Source: Flavipsychrobacter sp. | GTDB lineage: Bacteria > Bacteroidota > Bacteroidia > Chitinophagales > Chitinophagaceae | Reading direction: 5' to 3' | Length of the DNA: 5,988 nt | Assembly: GCA_021156265.1 (NCBI GenBank) | Contig: JAJNBR010000190.1 | Location: 1 to 5,988 of the forward strand | Notes under the pieces: model-generated | Told to the model about the DNA's origin: nothing | Seen by the model: only the letters and a program-made list of their open reading frames with translations | Databases searched by the model: none | Made by a program: the position numbers and the translations under genes | In this document: positions 1 to 5,988 of the stretch, one piece after another | Numbering within the stretch: position 1 is the stretch's first letter | Layout of the letters: each line of letters opens with the position of its first letter

Positions 1-1
1 G

Positions 2-676
2 GTGATCCAAAACCTGAATTTACCGGCTGCCTACAACATCGATATGAATGATGCAGGTGATCGGGGCAAGCTGAAAGGTATGTATGAAAAACGTTTCAAG
101 ATCAAACGTTCCGAGTACAGGCACCTGATGCTGACTTACACAGACACTGATCCGAAGCGTGCTGCTGATGTGCTGAATGAGCATATCCGTGTTACAGAGG
201 AAACTTATCGCCAGTACTACAATACCATCAAAGGTTACGCTTACAATTCTATCCAGGATAAGATCAATGAAATGGATAGCTCAATTGCAGCGATGACAGA
301 TACGCTGGGTTCTTTAAGGGATCAATATCGCATCTATGACATTGTTAGCCCGACACGTGCAAGTGTCGGTAGTAGTCTTGGCAATGTATCGAGTGGCTAT
401 GGTGTTGAGCAGGTACAGAACATTGCTTCTATCAAAGACCAGCTGGTAATAGACCGCGCCAAGTATGTAAGCCTGCTAAATGAGTTCTCAACAGGTACTA
501 AAGGTGACGAGCTGAAATTCATACAGGTAACGAACATGGCCACAGCGCCTAACGATCCGGAAGGTCTTGGCCTGGTGCTGACGGTTCTTGGCTGCGCATT
601 GCTTGGTTTCTTCTTTGCGACGTTGTATATATTGCTGATGACCTATTACAGGATACTAATTTCTGTGCAGCGCTAA
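2..676 (+). CDS. Wzz-like polysaccharide chain-length determinant / co-polymerase, 5'-truncated by window edge
   Basis: This is the C-terminal 224 codons of a probable inner-membrane protein that sets polysaccharide chain length (Wzz/PCP family). The reading frame is open to the first base, and the N-terminal transmembrane helix expected in this family is absent, so the true start lies upstream; the GTG at 2 is simply the first complete codon. What is visible: a hydrophilic, helix-rich periplasmic part with charged coiled-coil-like stretches (about residues 50-110 and 140-165), then the motif ATAPNDPEGLG (180-190), resembling the proline-containing segment before the last helix in Wzz proteins, then one strong transmembrane helix (about 190-215) and a very short tail ending VQR. 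No Walker motifs or tyrosine-rich tail follow the helix, so it is not a fused BY-kinase of the Wzc/CapB type. Its stop codon overlaps the start of the next gene, an O-antigen ligase-like protein, which supports the role. The family call rests on architecture and context, not on a strongly conserved motif. Confidence 0.72.
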   Translation: MIQNLNLPAAYNIDMNDAGDRGKLKGMYEKRFKIKRSEYRHLMLTYTDTDPKRAADVLNEHIRVTEETYRQYYNTIKGYAYNSIQDKINEMDSSIAAMTDTLGSLRDQYRIYDIVSPTRASVGSSLGNVSSGYGVEQVQNIASIKDQLVIDRAKYVSLLNEFSTGTKGDELKFIQVTNMATAPNDPEGLGLVLTVLGCALLGFFFATLYILLMTYYRILISVQR

Positions 677-2145
677 TGCAGCAAGGTATTGAATTGAATA
701 AATGGGAAAAGGGTATTGGCATCGGCGTGCTGCTGTTGCTGGTGGCCCTTGCCAGCTTTTTGAGCGAGCCGCTGCTACTGGTTACTCCGTTTGCATTCCT
801 GTTCATACTCATGACAGGGCTCAACTGGAAGCTGGCATTCTGGTTCCTTTTATTCAGCATACCACCTTCTATCGAACTTAATTTCCTCGGAGATACGCTT
901 TCCACTTCCGTGCCCGATGAGCCCATCATGTGGCTGCTGCTGCTGGTGTTTATGCTGCTGTGGGCCAAGCAACCCAATATATTGCCTACGTGGTGGTGGA
1001 AGAATCCTATCGTCCTGATCATGTTGCTGCAGTTCCTGTGGATGATCGTGTGTGTGATCTACTCAAAAGAAACCATGCTGTCGGTGAAATACCTGGCAGC
1101 CAAAACCTGGTTTCTCGTTTCGTTTTTCGTGTTGCCGGTATTCATCTTCAAAGAGAAGAAAGATTTCAAGCGGGCTTTTCTTGTTCTACTGGTACCCCTG
1201 CTGATCACGATGGTCATCATCCTCATCAGGCACGCCATGCTCGGCTTCTCATTCCGCAAGATCGAAAAGGCCATCTCCGAGATCTATACCAACCACGTCG
1301 ACTATTCTACTATACTATCAATGGTATTTTGCCTGTTGTGGGTAGCATTCCCGCTTACAAAAGGTACTACCTGGCTGATGCGCCTCACGGTGTTGTTCCT
1401 GATCATCTTCTTCCTGCCCGTACTCTACCTCACCTTTGCACGCGCGGCCATGGTGGCAGTAATATTCGCGATAGGTATCAGTATCATGGTGCGGTTAAAG
1501 TTGGTAAATATCGTTATGCCGTTATTCTATGGTGTTCTGGCCATACTTATGGTGTTCGTGGTAAACAACAACCACTTCCTCAACTTCCGTCCTAACTACC
1601 AGAAGACGTTTATGCACAACAAATTCGAAGACCACATTGTCGCCACGATACAAGGCCGCGATATGTCGTCGATGGAGCGCGTGTATCGCTGGATAGCCTC
1701 GGTGAGAATGAGTAAGGATGAGCCTATTACCGGTTATGGTCCCAACTCGTTCTATTATTATTATAAGCCTTACGCGGTTTCTTCCTTCAGAACTTACGTG
1801 AGCCGAAACGAAGAAAAGTCTACTACGCACAATTACTATCTCTACATGCTGGTGGAACAGGGATATCCGGGTATGATACTCTACGCTATTTTTGTGATGG
1901 TGGTATTTGCCGTAGGGCAACGAACGTATCACCGGTTCAAAGACCGGTTCTACAGGTATGTAACGCTAGGCCTTATCATGATGTTCGCAGCTGGTTTCAT
2001 CAACAACTTCTTCTCAGAGCTGCTTGAAAGCCATAAGGTGGGTACTATCTTCTATTTAGGGATCGCCCTGCTGGTGATACTTGACCAGAAGAGCCGTCAG
2101 CTGGAACAACAGGCTAATGAAGAACAGGCGATGGTTAAGCCATAA
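676..2145 (+). CDS. O-antigen ligase / Wzy-like polysaccharide polymerase family membrane protein
   Basis: A 489-residue polytopic inner-membrane protein, with about a dozen hydrophobic helices between residues 13 and 470. The hallmark of the O-antigen ligase/polymerase (Wzy_C, RfaL-like) family is a large periplasmic loop between late helices. Here it spans about residues 298-385 and carries MERVYRWIAS (333-342), GYGPNSFYYYY (353-363) and, at its end, THNYYLYMLVEQGYPG (384-399), whose histidine (H385) matches the conserved His of the family. An arginine in TFARAAMV (R256) matches the other commonly conserved basic residue. Such enzymes act on undecaprenyl-linked glycans, either polymerising repeat units or transferring a finished chain to an acceptor; sequence alone does not separate these. 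The ATG at 676 shares its A with the TAA stop of the Wzz-like gene and has no Shine-Dalgarno sequence, suggesting translational coupling. The tail (471-489) is hydrophilic. The last 11 bases overlap the convergent ispG end. Confidence 0.85.
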   Translation: MQQGIELNKWEKGIGIGVLLLLVALASFLSEPLLLVTPFAFLFILMTGLNWKLAFWFLLFSIPPSIELNFLGDTLSTSVPDEPIMWLLLLVFMLLWAKQPNILPTWWWKNPIVLIMLLQFLWMIVCVIYSKETMLSVKYLAAKTWFLVSFFVLPVFIFKEKKDFKRAFLVLLVPLLITMVIILIRHAMLGFSFRKIEKAISEIYTNHVDYSTILSMVFCLLWVAFPLTKGTTWLMRLTVLFLIIFFLPVLYLTFARAAMVAVIFAIGISIMVRLKLVNIVMPLFYGVLAILMVFVVNNNHFLNFRPNYQKTFMHNKFEDHIVATIQGRDMSSMERVYRWIASVRMSKDEPITGYGPNSFYYYYKPYAVSSFRTYVSRNEEKSTTHNYYLYMLVEQGYPGMILYAIFVMVVFAVGQRTYHRFKDRFYRYVTLGLIMMFAAGFINNFFSELLESHKVGTIFYLGIALLVILDQKSRQLEQQANEEQAMVKP

Positions 2146-4147
2146 CAACTGGCGGTTCTACCCAGGCGTCATTTTCCTTCAACAGTTCTATCAGTTCATT
2201 CACCGCTATTTCGCTGGGTACATTGCGCTTTACTACTTCTTTGCCTTTATACAGGGTTATCTTGCCGGGGCCACTACCTACATAACCAAAGTCTGCATCA
2301 GCCATTTCACCCGGGCCATTCACGATGCAACCCATGATGGCGATCTTTACGCCTTTCAGGTGGTTAGTTGCATTGCGGATCTTAGAGGTTGTCTCCTGCA
2401 GGTCAAATAGCGTACGTCCGCAGCTGGGACAGCTGATGTATTCCGTTTTGCTGATACGCGTACGCGTGGCCTGCAGTATAGAGAAAGCAGTATTGTTGAG
2501 GAATTGATGATTGCCTTTTACTTCAAGATAGGTACGGCCGGTAACTTTCTCATTACTCACATGCTTCGCATGGTTCCATAGCCAAACACCATCCCCAAAT
2601 CCATCCAGCAACAATCCGCCTGAGTTGGTAGCAAAATCGATCAGTTGTTCATCGAGTGTTTTGTCTCGGTTCTCTATGCAGAATACAACAGGGCATTGCA
2701 CACCGCGTTGCATGAGCTCTATCATAAACCTGCGGATAGAAGGCATAGTGTGCGTATTGGTGCTCTCGACACATAGTACCAGGTTGCGGTTCTGTTTTGC
2801 TTTTGCTGCCAATGTTTCTACCTGCTGCCAGTGATGGTGTGCGTCTGCAATAACAAAATGCAATCCATCGATATTCGCTGTGCTCAGATATTCTTCCAGC
2901 TGGAATACCGGATGGTATTTTGTTTTGTCTTCTGCTGCTTGCCATGCAGTATGGTCGCAAAGTACTTGCAGCGTGCCGGGCAGCGCAAAATCCAGCAGGC
3001 GGTTGCCGATGTAGATATAGTCAGCCGCAGCGTCGCCTATATTCCATTTATCGGTCGCTGCATCGTACCTGTAGCCAATGGCTTCGAGCGAGGTTGGAGT
3101 AATGCTCTCTTCCTCCATATAATCGGCCACTACAACAGGCACATTGTGTCCGCCGGTTTTGTCAACAGCTATTGTTTCTCTGCGTTTATAGCTGAACGGA
3201 CTGTAAGGCAGTTGTATTTTCTCCTGTGCCGATAATTCAGGCACTGGTTGATGTTGCTCTCTGTCGGCATAACGGTTTACGATATCGCGACACACCGGTA
3301 TCTCAAACTCCGGATCTTCCGTCAGCGACACCCTGATGGTATCACCAATGCCGTCTTCCAGCAATGTGCCAATGCCTATCGCGCTCTTGATGCGTCCGTC
3401 CTCACCATCCCCAGCCTCGGTTACGCCCAGGTGCAGCGGGTAGCATTCGCCAAACTCTTCATCCATTTTTTGGATGAGCAGCCTGTAAGCCTGCACCATC
3501 ACCAGCGGGTTGCTCGACTTCATGCTCAGGATCACCTGGTGGTAGCTTTCGCCACGCGCAATGCGCAGAAACTCCATAGCGCTTTCCACCATGCCGATCG
3601 GAGTATCGCCGTAGCGGCTCATTATTCGGTCGCTGAGCGAACCGTGGTTGGTGCCTATACGCATCGCTGTGCCGTATTCTTTACAGATACGCACCAGCGG
3701 GGTGAACCTTTCCCTGATACGATCGATCTCGGCATTGTATTCCGGGTCGGTGTAGTCTATCAGGTCAAATTTCTTTTTATCTACGTAGTTGCCTGGATTC
3801 ACACGTACTTTTTCAATAATGCGGGCGGCTATCTCGGCAGCGTTGGGAGTAAAATGGATATCAGCTACCAGCGGGGTGTTATAGCCCATGCCGCGCAACT
3901 GGTTTTTGATGTGGAGCAGGTTTTCTGCTTCTTTCTTACTGGGGGCTGTTATCCGCACCAGCTCGGCACCCGCTTCTATACACCGCACGCACTGGGCCAC
4001 GGTGGCTTCTGTGTCCATCGTGTCGGTAGTGGTCATGGTCTGTATGCGGATGGGATTGCCATTGCCAAGTAACAGGTCGCCAATTTTCACTTCGCGGGTT
4101 TGTAACCGGCGGTAGTCAGTAAGAGAGGGGCAATATTGCTGCAGCAT
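2135..4147 (-). CDS. ispG: 4-hydroxy-3-methylbut-2-enyl diphosphate synthase (IspG/GcpE), long three-domain form
   Basis: Converts methylerythritol cyclodiphosphate to HMBPP, the penultimate step of the MEP isoprenoid pathway, in the cytoplasm with a [4Fe-4S] cluster. The 670 residues are far longer than the roughly 370-400 of the two-domain bacterial form and match the three-domain form known from plants, Chlamydiae and Bacteroidota. The TIM-barrel domain covers about residues 15-295 (REVKIGDLLLG at 18-28, VADIHFTPNAA at 94-104, KVRVNPGNY at 113-121, MRIGTNHGSLSDR at 162-174, LGVTEAGDGEDGR at 240-252). A central insertion (A* domain) spans about 300-560. The C-terminal cluster domain follows: CPSCGRTLFDLQ (573-584) and MGCIVNGPGEMADADFGYVG (605-624). 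Ligands visible are C573, C576, C607 and E614; the seven-residue C607-E614 spacing matches the family. The ATG at 4147 is the first start after an in-frame stop at 4174-4172. No Shine-Dalgarno is evident. The gene appears intact and is transcribed away from the alpha/beta hydrolase. Confidence 0.97.
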   Translation of the reverse strand: MLQQYCPSLTDYRRLQTREVKIGDLLLGNGNPIRIQTMTTTDTMDTEATVAQCVRCIEAGAELVRITAPSKKEAENLLHIKNQLRGMGYNTPLVADIHFTPNAAEIAARIIEKVRVNPGNYVDKKKFDLIDYTDPEYNAEIDRIRERFTPLVRICKEYGTAMRIGTNHGSLSDRIMSRYGDTPIGMVESAMEFLRIARGESYHQVILSMKSSNPLVMVQAYRLLIQKMDEEFGECYPLHLGVTEAGDGEDGRIKSAIGIGTLLEDGIGDTIRVSLTEDPEFEIPVCRDIVNRYADREQHQPVPELSAQEKIQLPYSPFSYKRRETIAVDKTGGHNVPVVVADYMEEESITPTSLEAIGYRYDAATDKWNIGDAAADYIYIGNRLLDFALPGTLQVLCDHTAWQAAEDKTKYHPVFQLEEYLSTANIDGLHFVIADAHHHWQQVETLAAKAKQNRNLVLCVESTNTHTMPSIRRFMIELMQRGVQCPVVFCIENRDKTLDEQLIDFATNSGGLLLDGFGDGVWLWNHAKHVSNEKVTGRTYLEVKGNHQFLNNTAFSILQATRTRISKTEYISCPSCGRTLFDLQETTSKIRNATNHLKGVKIAIMGCIVNGPGEMADADFGYVGSGPGKITLYKGKEVVKRNVPSEIAVNELIELLKENDAWVEPPVVMA

Positions 4148-4166
4148 AATGCTTTGTAATGCAGTG

Positions 4167-4174
4167 CAAATTTA
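4167..4174 (-). promoter_or_regulatory. Candidate ispG promoter, Bacteroidota-type -7 box TAAATTTG
   Basis: Read on the minus strand, the bases are TAAATTTG, an exact match to the TAnnTTTG -7 element known from Bacteroidota. A T-run (ATTTTTAC on the minus strand, around 4192-4199) lies 17 bases upstream and could serve as the -33 element, although it lacks the usual TTTG. The box would start transcription at roughly 4158-4162, giving a leader of only about 11-15 bases before the ispG ATG. The match is to a short consensus in A/T-rich DNA, so it is suggestive only. Confidence 0.5.
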
Positions 4175-4283
4175 AACCAATACACCCATGTAAAAATGTG
4201 AAAATACCGGCTTGAGCAACATAGTCGCTCTAAAAACAAATTGTTATGTGTCAATAATTCTATGATTTTCTCTGAAACAATAC

Positions 4284-4291
4284 TATTTTTG
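4284..4291 (+). promoter_or_regulatory. Candidate promoter for the alpha/beta hydrolase gene, -7 box TATTTTTG
   Basis: TATTTTTG matches the Bacteroidota TAnnTTTG element exactly and sits 21 bases before the hydrolase ATG, predicting a start of transcription near 4296-4299 and a leader of about 15 bases. No clean TTTG -33 element is present at the expected distance; the nearest candidate is the T-run at 4266-4269, which is too close. The position relative to the gene is the main support. Confidence 0.5.
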
Positions 4292-4312
4292 GCACATTGA
4301 TATTAATGCCTG

Positions 4313-5074
4313 ATGCAATACGAGATCAAACACTTAGGCAAATTTAAGTTTGTAGAGGAGGGTGAGGGAGAGCCACTCGTCCTGTTGCATGGCTTGTTTG
4401 GCGCACTGAGCAATTTCGCACCGCTTATAGATCATTTTAAGCAAACGCACAGGGTGCTTATACCCATGCTGCCGCTATTCGATCTGTCAGTGCTGGATAC
4501 TTCTGTCAATGGCCTTGCAAAGCATGTACAGAAATTCATAGAGGCGAAAGGCCTGAACAAGGTACACCTGTTGGGCAATTCGCTCGGCGGTCATGTGGGC
4601 TTAGTGTATACTCTCAGGGAACAGCACAAAGTACAAACGATAACGCTCACCGGCAGCTCGGGTCTTTTCGAGAATGGTATGGGCGAAACATATCCTAAAC
4701 GCGGCGACTACGAGTTCATCAGGAGGAAGACCGAACTTACTTTTTACGATCCCAAAGTGGCAACCAAAGAGCTGGTTGATGAGGTCTATTCCATTGTGAA
4801 TAATAGGCTGAAAGCGATAAAAGTCATAGCTTTGGCTAAGTCAGCCATTCGACATAACCTTGGTGATGAACTGCAGCAGGTCACGGTTCCTACCTGCCTT
4901 ATATGGGGAAAAAATGACACCATTACCCCGCCTATGGTAGCTGAGGAATTCAAATCGCTGATCCCGAATTCAGAATTGCACTGGATCGACAAGTGCGGAC
5001 ACGCCCCGATGATGGAAGTGCCCGACGAGTTCAACAAGATCCTGGATCAATTCCTCGACAAGCACAAAGGATAA
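4313..5074 (+). CDS. Alpha/beta hydrolase fold protein
   Basis: A 253-residue single-domain alpha/beta hydrolase, full length for the family and without a signal peptide, so probably cytoplasmic. The complete catalytic set is visible: the HGLFG oxyanion-hole loop (residues 26-30), the nucleophile elbow GNSLGG with Ser90 (88-93), the acid Asp202 in WGKNDTITPP (198-207), and the catalytic His230 in DKCGHAPMMEVPDEF (226-240). The stretch between about 118 and 185 is the helical cap that normally sets substrate choice. It gives no substrate hint, so esterase, lactonase, C-C hydrolase or another activity all remain possible. The start at 4313 was chosen because the fold's first strand (QYEIKHLGKFKFVEEGEGEP) begins immediately; there is no Shine-Dalgarno, as is common in this group. 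An out-of-frame ATG lies seven bases upstream. The CBS-domain gene follows on the same strand after 108 bases, so a shared transcript is possible but not certain. Confidence 0.92.
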   Translation: MQYEIKHLGKFKFVEEGEGEPLVLLHGLFGALSNFAPLIDHFKQTHRVLIPMLPLFDLSVLDTSVNGLAKHVQKFIEAKGLNKVHLLGNSLGGHVGLVYTLREQHKVQTITLTGSSGLFENGMGETYPKRGDYEFIRRKTELTFYDPKVATKELVDEVYSIVNNRLKAIKVIALAKSAIRHNLGDELQQVTVPTCLIWGKNDTITPPMVAEEFKSLIPNSELHWIDKCGHAPMMEVPDEFNKILDQFLDKHKG

Positions 5075-5090
5075 AATTTCTCCAAATTTT
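5073..5090 (+). terminator. Weak A/T-only hairpin at the end of the hydrolase gene
   Basis: AAAATTT (5073-5079) and AAATTTT (5084-5090) are perfect inverted repeats around a CTCC loop, starting inside the hydrolase stop codon and followed by GTCATTTTTC. The position fits a terminator or attenuating hairpin, but a seven-base stem without any G-C pair is weak, and the T-run after it is displaced. It may only reflect A/T-rich spacer sequence. Confidence 0.25.
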
Positions 5091-5145
5091 GTCATTTTTC
5101 TGTTGAAATGTGTTCCGGGATTAAACTGGTTCAAGTTTTGTATTG

Positions 5146-5159
5146 TCTATATGTATAGA
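5146..5159. repeat. Perfect 14-base palindrome upstream of the CBS-domain gene
   Basis: TCTATA-TG-TATAGA is a perfect dyad with six-base arms and a two-base centre, ending 23 bases before the CBS gene ATG. It could be a repressor operator or part of a promoter. A degenerate -7-like box, AAGTTTTG (5133-5140, first base off the TAnnTTTG consensus), lies just upstream and would place the transcription start inside the dyad. Nothing in the sequence names a binding protein. Confidence 0.35.
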
Positions 5160-5182
5160 GCGGCTGAAAACGTGAAAGACAA

Positions 5183-5845
5183 ATGGTCATAGAACAATTA
5201 ATATCTCCTATAGTACCTACCCTGCTCCCGACGGATACGGGCAACCGCGCCCTGCTCCTGATGGAGGAGAACAACCTCAACCAGCTGCCGCTGGTGGTGG
5301 AAGAACAGTATGTGACCCTCGTCCAGGAGAATGATGTGCTGGACCTGGAAAACCCGGAAGCCCTGCTTGGCAAAGCCGATTTTCGAAATTTCCGCCCGGC
5401 AGTATTTGCCAGCGGTCACCCCTACGAAGCGTTGCGACTTGCCCACCAGCAAAACCTCAGCATTGTTCCCGTTGTCGATAATGAGAATAAATACCTCGGC
5501 GCCATCACCCGCGACGAGCTGCTGAAATATATTACTGAGAACGCAGGACTGGATACCCCCGGTGGTATCATCGTTCTTGAAATTGATCCGCGCAATTATA
5601 GTCTTACCGAAATAGCCCGCATTTGCGAGAATGAAGATGTGTTCATCATCAGCACGCAGTTGCACACCAACCGCGCTGCGCATAAGCTGGAGATAACCAT
5701 AAAAACCAACCAGTCCAACCTGGATGCCGTGGCCGCATCTTTTGAGCGTTATAAATACACCGTACGCGAAGTGTATGGCGAACATGCGCACAACGACGAT
5801 ATAATGGACCGTTACAAATCTTTAATGAACTACCTCAACATGTAG
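5183..5845 (+). CDS. CBS-domain-pair protein with ACT-like C-terminal domain
   Basis: A 220-residue soluble protein. Residues 1-120 form two CBS motifs: the first from MVIEQLISPIVPTLLPTDTG through NNLNQLPLVVEEQYVTLV to about 60, the second from FRPAVFASGHPYEALRLAHQ through LSIVPVVDNENKYLGAITRDELLKYI (to about 117). A CBS pair normally binds adenine nucleotides (AMP, ATP, S-adenosylmethionine) and acts as a sensor. The region from about 127 to 200 (GGIIVLEIDPRNYSLTEIARICENE, then two strands, a helix and a final strand ending YTVREVYGE) reads as the beta-alpha-beta-beta-alpha-beta order of an ACT-like ligand domain; this second assignment is inference from pattern. A charged helical tail ends the protein. 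There is no transmembrane or enzymatic segment, so the target is unknown. ATG 5183 is the first start after an in-frame TGA at 5165-5167; GAAAG (5174-5178) may be a weak ribosome site. A DUF3109-like gene follows after 17 bases, suggesting one operon. Confidence 0.85.
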   Translation: MVIEQLISPIVPTLLPTDTGNRALLLMEENNLNQLPLVVEEQYVTLVQENDVLDLENPEALLGKADFRNFRPAVFASGHPYEALRLAHQQNLSIVPVVDNENKYLGAITRDELLKYITENAGLDTPGGIIVLEIDPRNYSLTEIARICENEDVFIISTQLHTNRAAHKLEITIKTNQSNLDAVAASFERYKYTVREVYGEHAHNDDIMDRYKSLMNYLNM

Positions 5846-5862
5846 TTGGAAAGCCCCCGGAG

Positions 5863-5988
5863 ATGATAGCAATAGATAATGTACTGCTAAGTGATGATGT
5901 AGTGGAAGCACAGTTTGTGTGCGACCTGAATGCCTGCAAAGGTGGATGCTGCGTGGATGGCGACTGTGGTGCGCCGCTCACCGAAGAA
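5863..5988 (+). CDS. DUF3109-like cysteine-cluster protein, 3'-truncated by window edge
   Basis: Only the first 42 codons are present; the frame is open to the window end. The start MIAIDNVLLSDDVVEAQFVC and the following DLNACKGGCCVDGDCGAPL resemble the N terminus of DUF3109 proteins, common in Bacteroidota, which carry a CDLxxCKGxCC cluster thought to bind zinc or an iron-sulfur centre. The biochemical role of the family is not established. Cysteines visible are C20, C25, C29, C30 and C35; the last sits where, from memory, relatives often have a small residue such as alanine. GGAAAG (5848-5853), nine bases before the ATG, is a reasonable ribosome-binding site; the GGAG at 5859-5862 is too close to serve. 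The 17-base gap from the CBS gene supports co-transcription. The family call is from remembered motif similarity. Confidence 0.8.
   Translation, partial: MIAIDNVLLSDDVVEAQFVCDLNACKGGCCVDGDCGAPLTEE

Larger units (their letters stand above)
4148..4312. promoter_or_regulatory. Divergent intergenic region between ispG and the alpha/beta hydrolase gene
   Basis: A 165-base A/T-rich spacer separating two divergent start codons, so it should hold a promoter for each direction; one candidate box for each is listed separately. Near the middle is a short odd palindrome, AACAAATTGTT (4235-4245, five-base arms around one A), which lies about 40 bases upstream of the rightward box and could be an operator or chance. 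A weaker GAGC/GCTC pair (4214-4217 and 4227-4230, nine-base loop) is also present. No tRNA, small RNA gene or long ORF is apparent here. Confidence 0.6.

Noticed and set aside
931..960. CTG-rich short repeat
   Set aside because: It is simply a run of leucine codons in a transmembrane helix (WLLLLVFMLLW), not a repeat element.
930..1595. A 221-codon plus-strand frame within the O-antigen ligase-like gene
   Set aside because: It is low-complexity, lacks domains, and the overlapping frame encodes a convincing membrane protein with family motifs.
1751..1768. TATTATTAT-type microsatellite that could allow phase variation
   Set aside because: It encodes a short tyrosine run in the conserved loop; the unit is three bases, so slippage would not shift the frame, and the run is short.
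3248..4072. A 274-codon open frame on the plus strand opposite ispG
   Set aside because: It lies wholly antisense to a clearly conserved enzyme, has no recognisable motif, and its length follows from the codon bias of ispG.
2135..4147. Possible fusion or misassembly in ispG because of its unusual length
   Set aside because: The length and the central insertion match the known three-domain IspG; both ends carry the expected family motifs in one frame.
4214..4230. GAGC/GCTC hairpin in the divergent spacer
   Set aside because: A four-base stem with a nine-base loop and no following T-run is too weak to call a terminator or RNA structure.
5198..5791. A 197-codon open frame on the minus strand opposite the CBS-domain gene
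   Set aside because: It is a shadow of a well-supported CBS protein; no domain or start signal supports it.

Overview
The window looks like ordinary chromosome from a member of the Bacteroidota, most likely a Chitinophagaceae-type organism. Three things point there: the long form of IspG with a central insertion, a DUF3109-type cysteine-rich protein start, and A/T-rich promoter boxes of the TAnnTTTG type with almost no Shine-Dalgarno signal. This assignment is inference from gene content and style; no 16S or marker search was possible.

Layout. Positions 2-2145 (+) hold the end of a surface-polysaccharide locus: the C-terminal part of a Wzz-like chain-length/co-polymerase protein (cut by the window edge), followed with a 1-base stop/start overlap by a polytopic O-antigen ligase/polymerase-like membrane protein. 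Positions 2135-4147 (-) hold ispG, converging on the polysaccharide gene with an 11-base overlap of the coding ends. A 165-base divergent intergenic region (4148-4312) carries a plausible promoter box for each direction. Positions 4313-5988 (+) hold a probable small operon or gene row: an alpha/beta hydrolase, a 108-base spacer with two small inverted repeats, a two-CBS-domain protein with an ACT-like C-terminal region, and the first 42 codons of a DUF3109-like protein that runs off the window.

How the genes relate. The first two belong together: chain-length control and polymerisation or ligation of a lipid-linked glycan at the inner membrane. IspG makes isoprenoid precursors through the MEP pathway. 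These also feed the undecaprenyl carrier that polysaccharide assembly uses, but the convergent arrangement does not suggest co-regulation. The rightward genes have no obvious common pathway; the CBS protein probably senses a nucleotide ligand.

No tRNA, rRNA, CRISPR array, insertion sequence or phage gene was seen. I found no convincing new biological system. The items worth a second look are the overlapping convergent ends, the divergent promoter pair, the CBS/ACT-like architecture and the 14-base palindrome in front of it.
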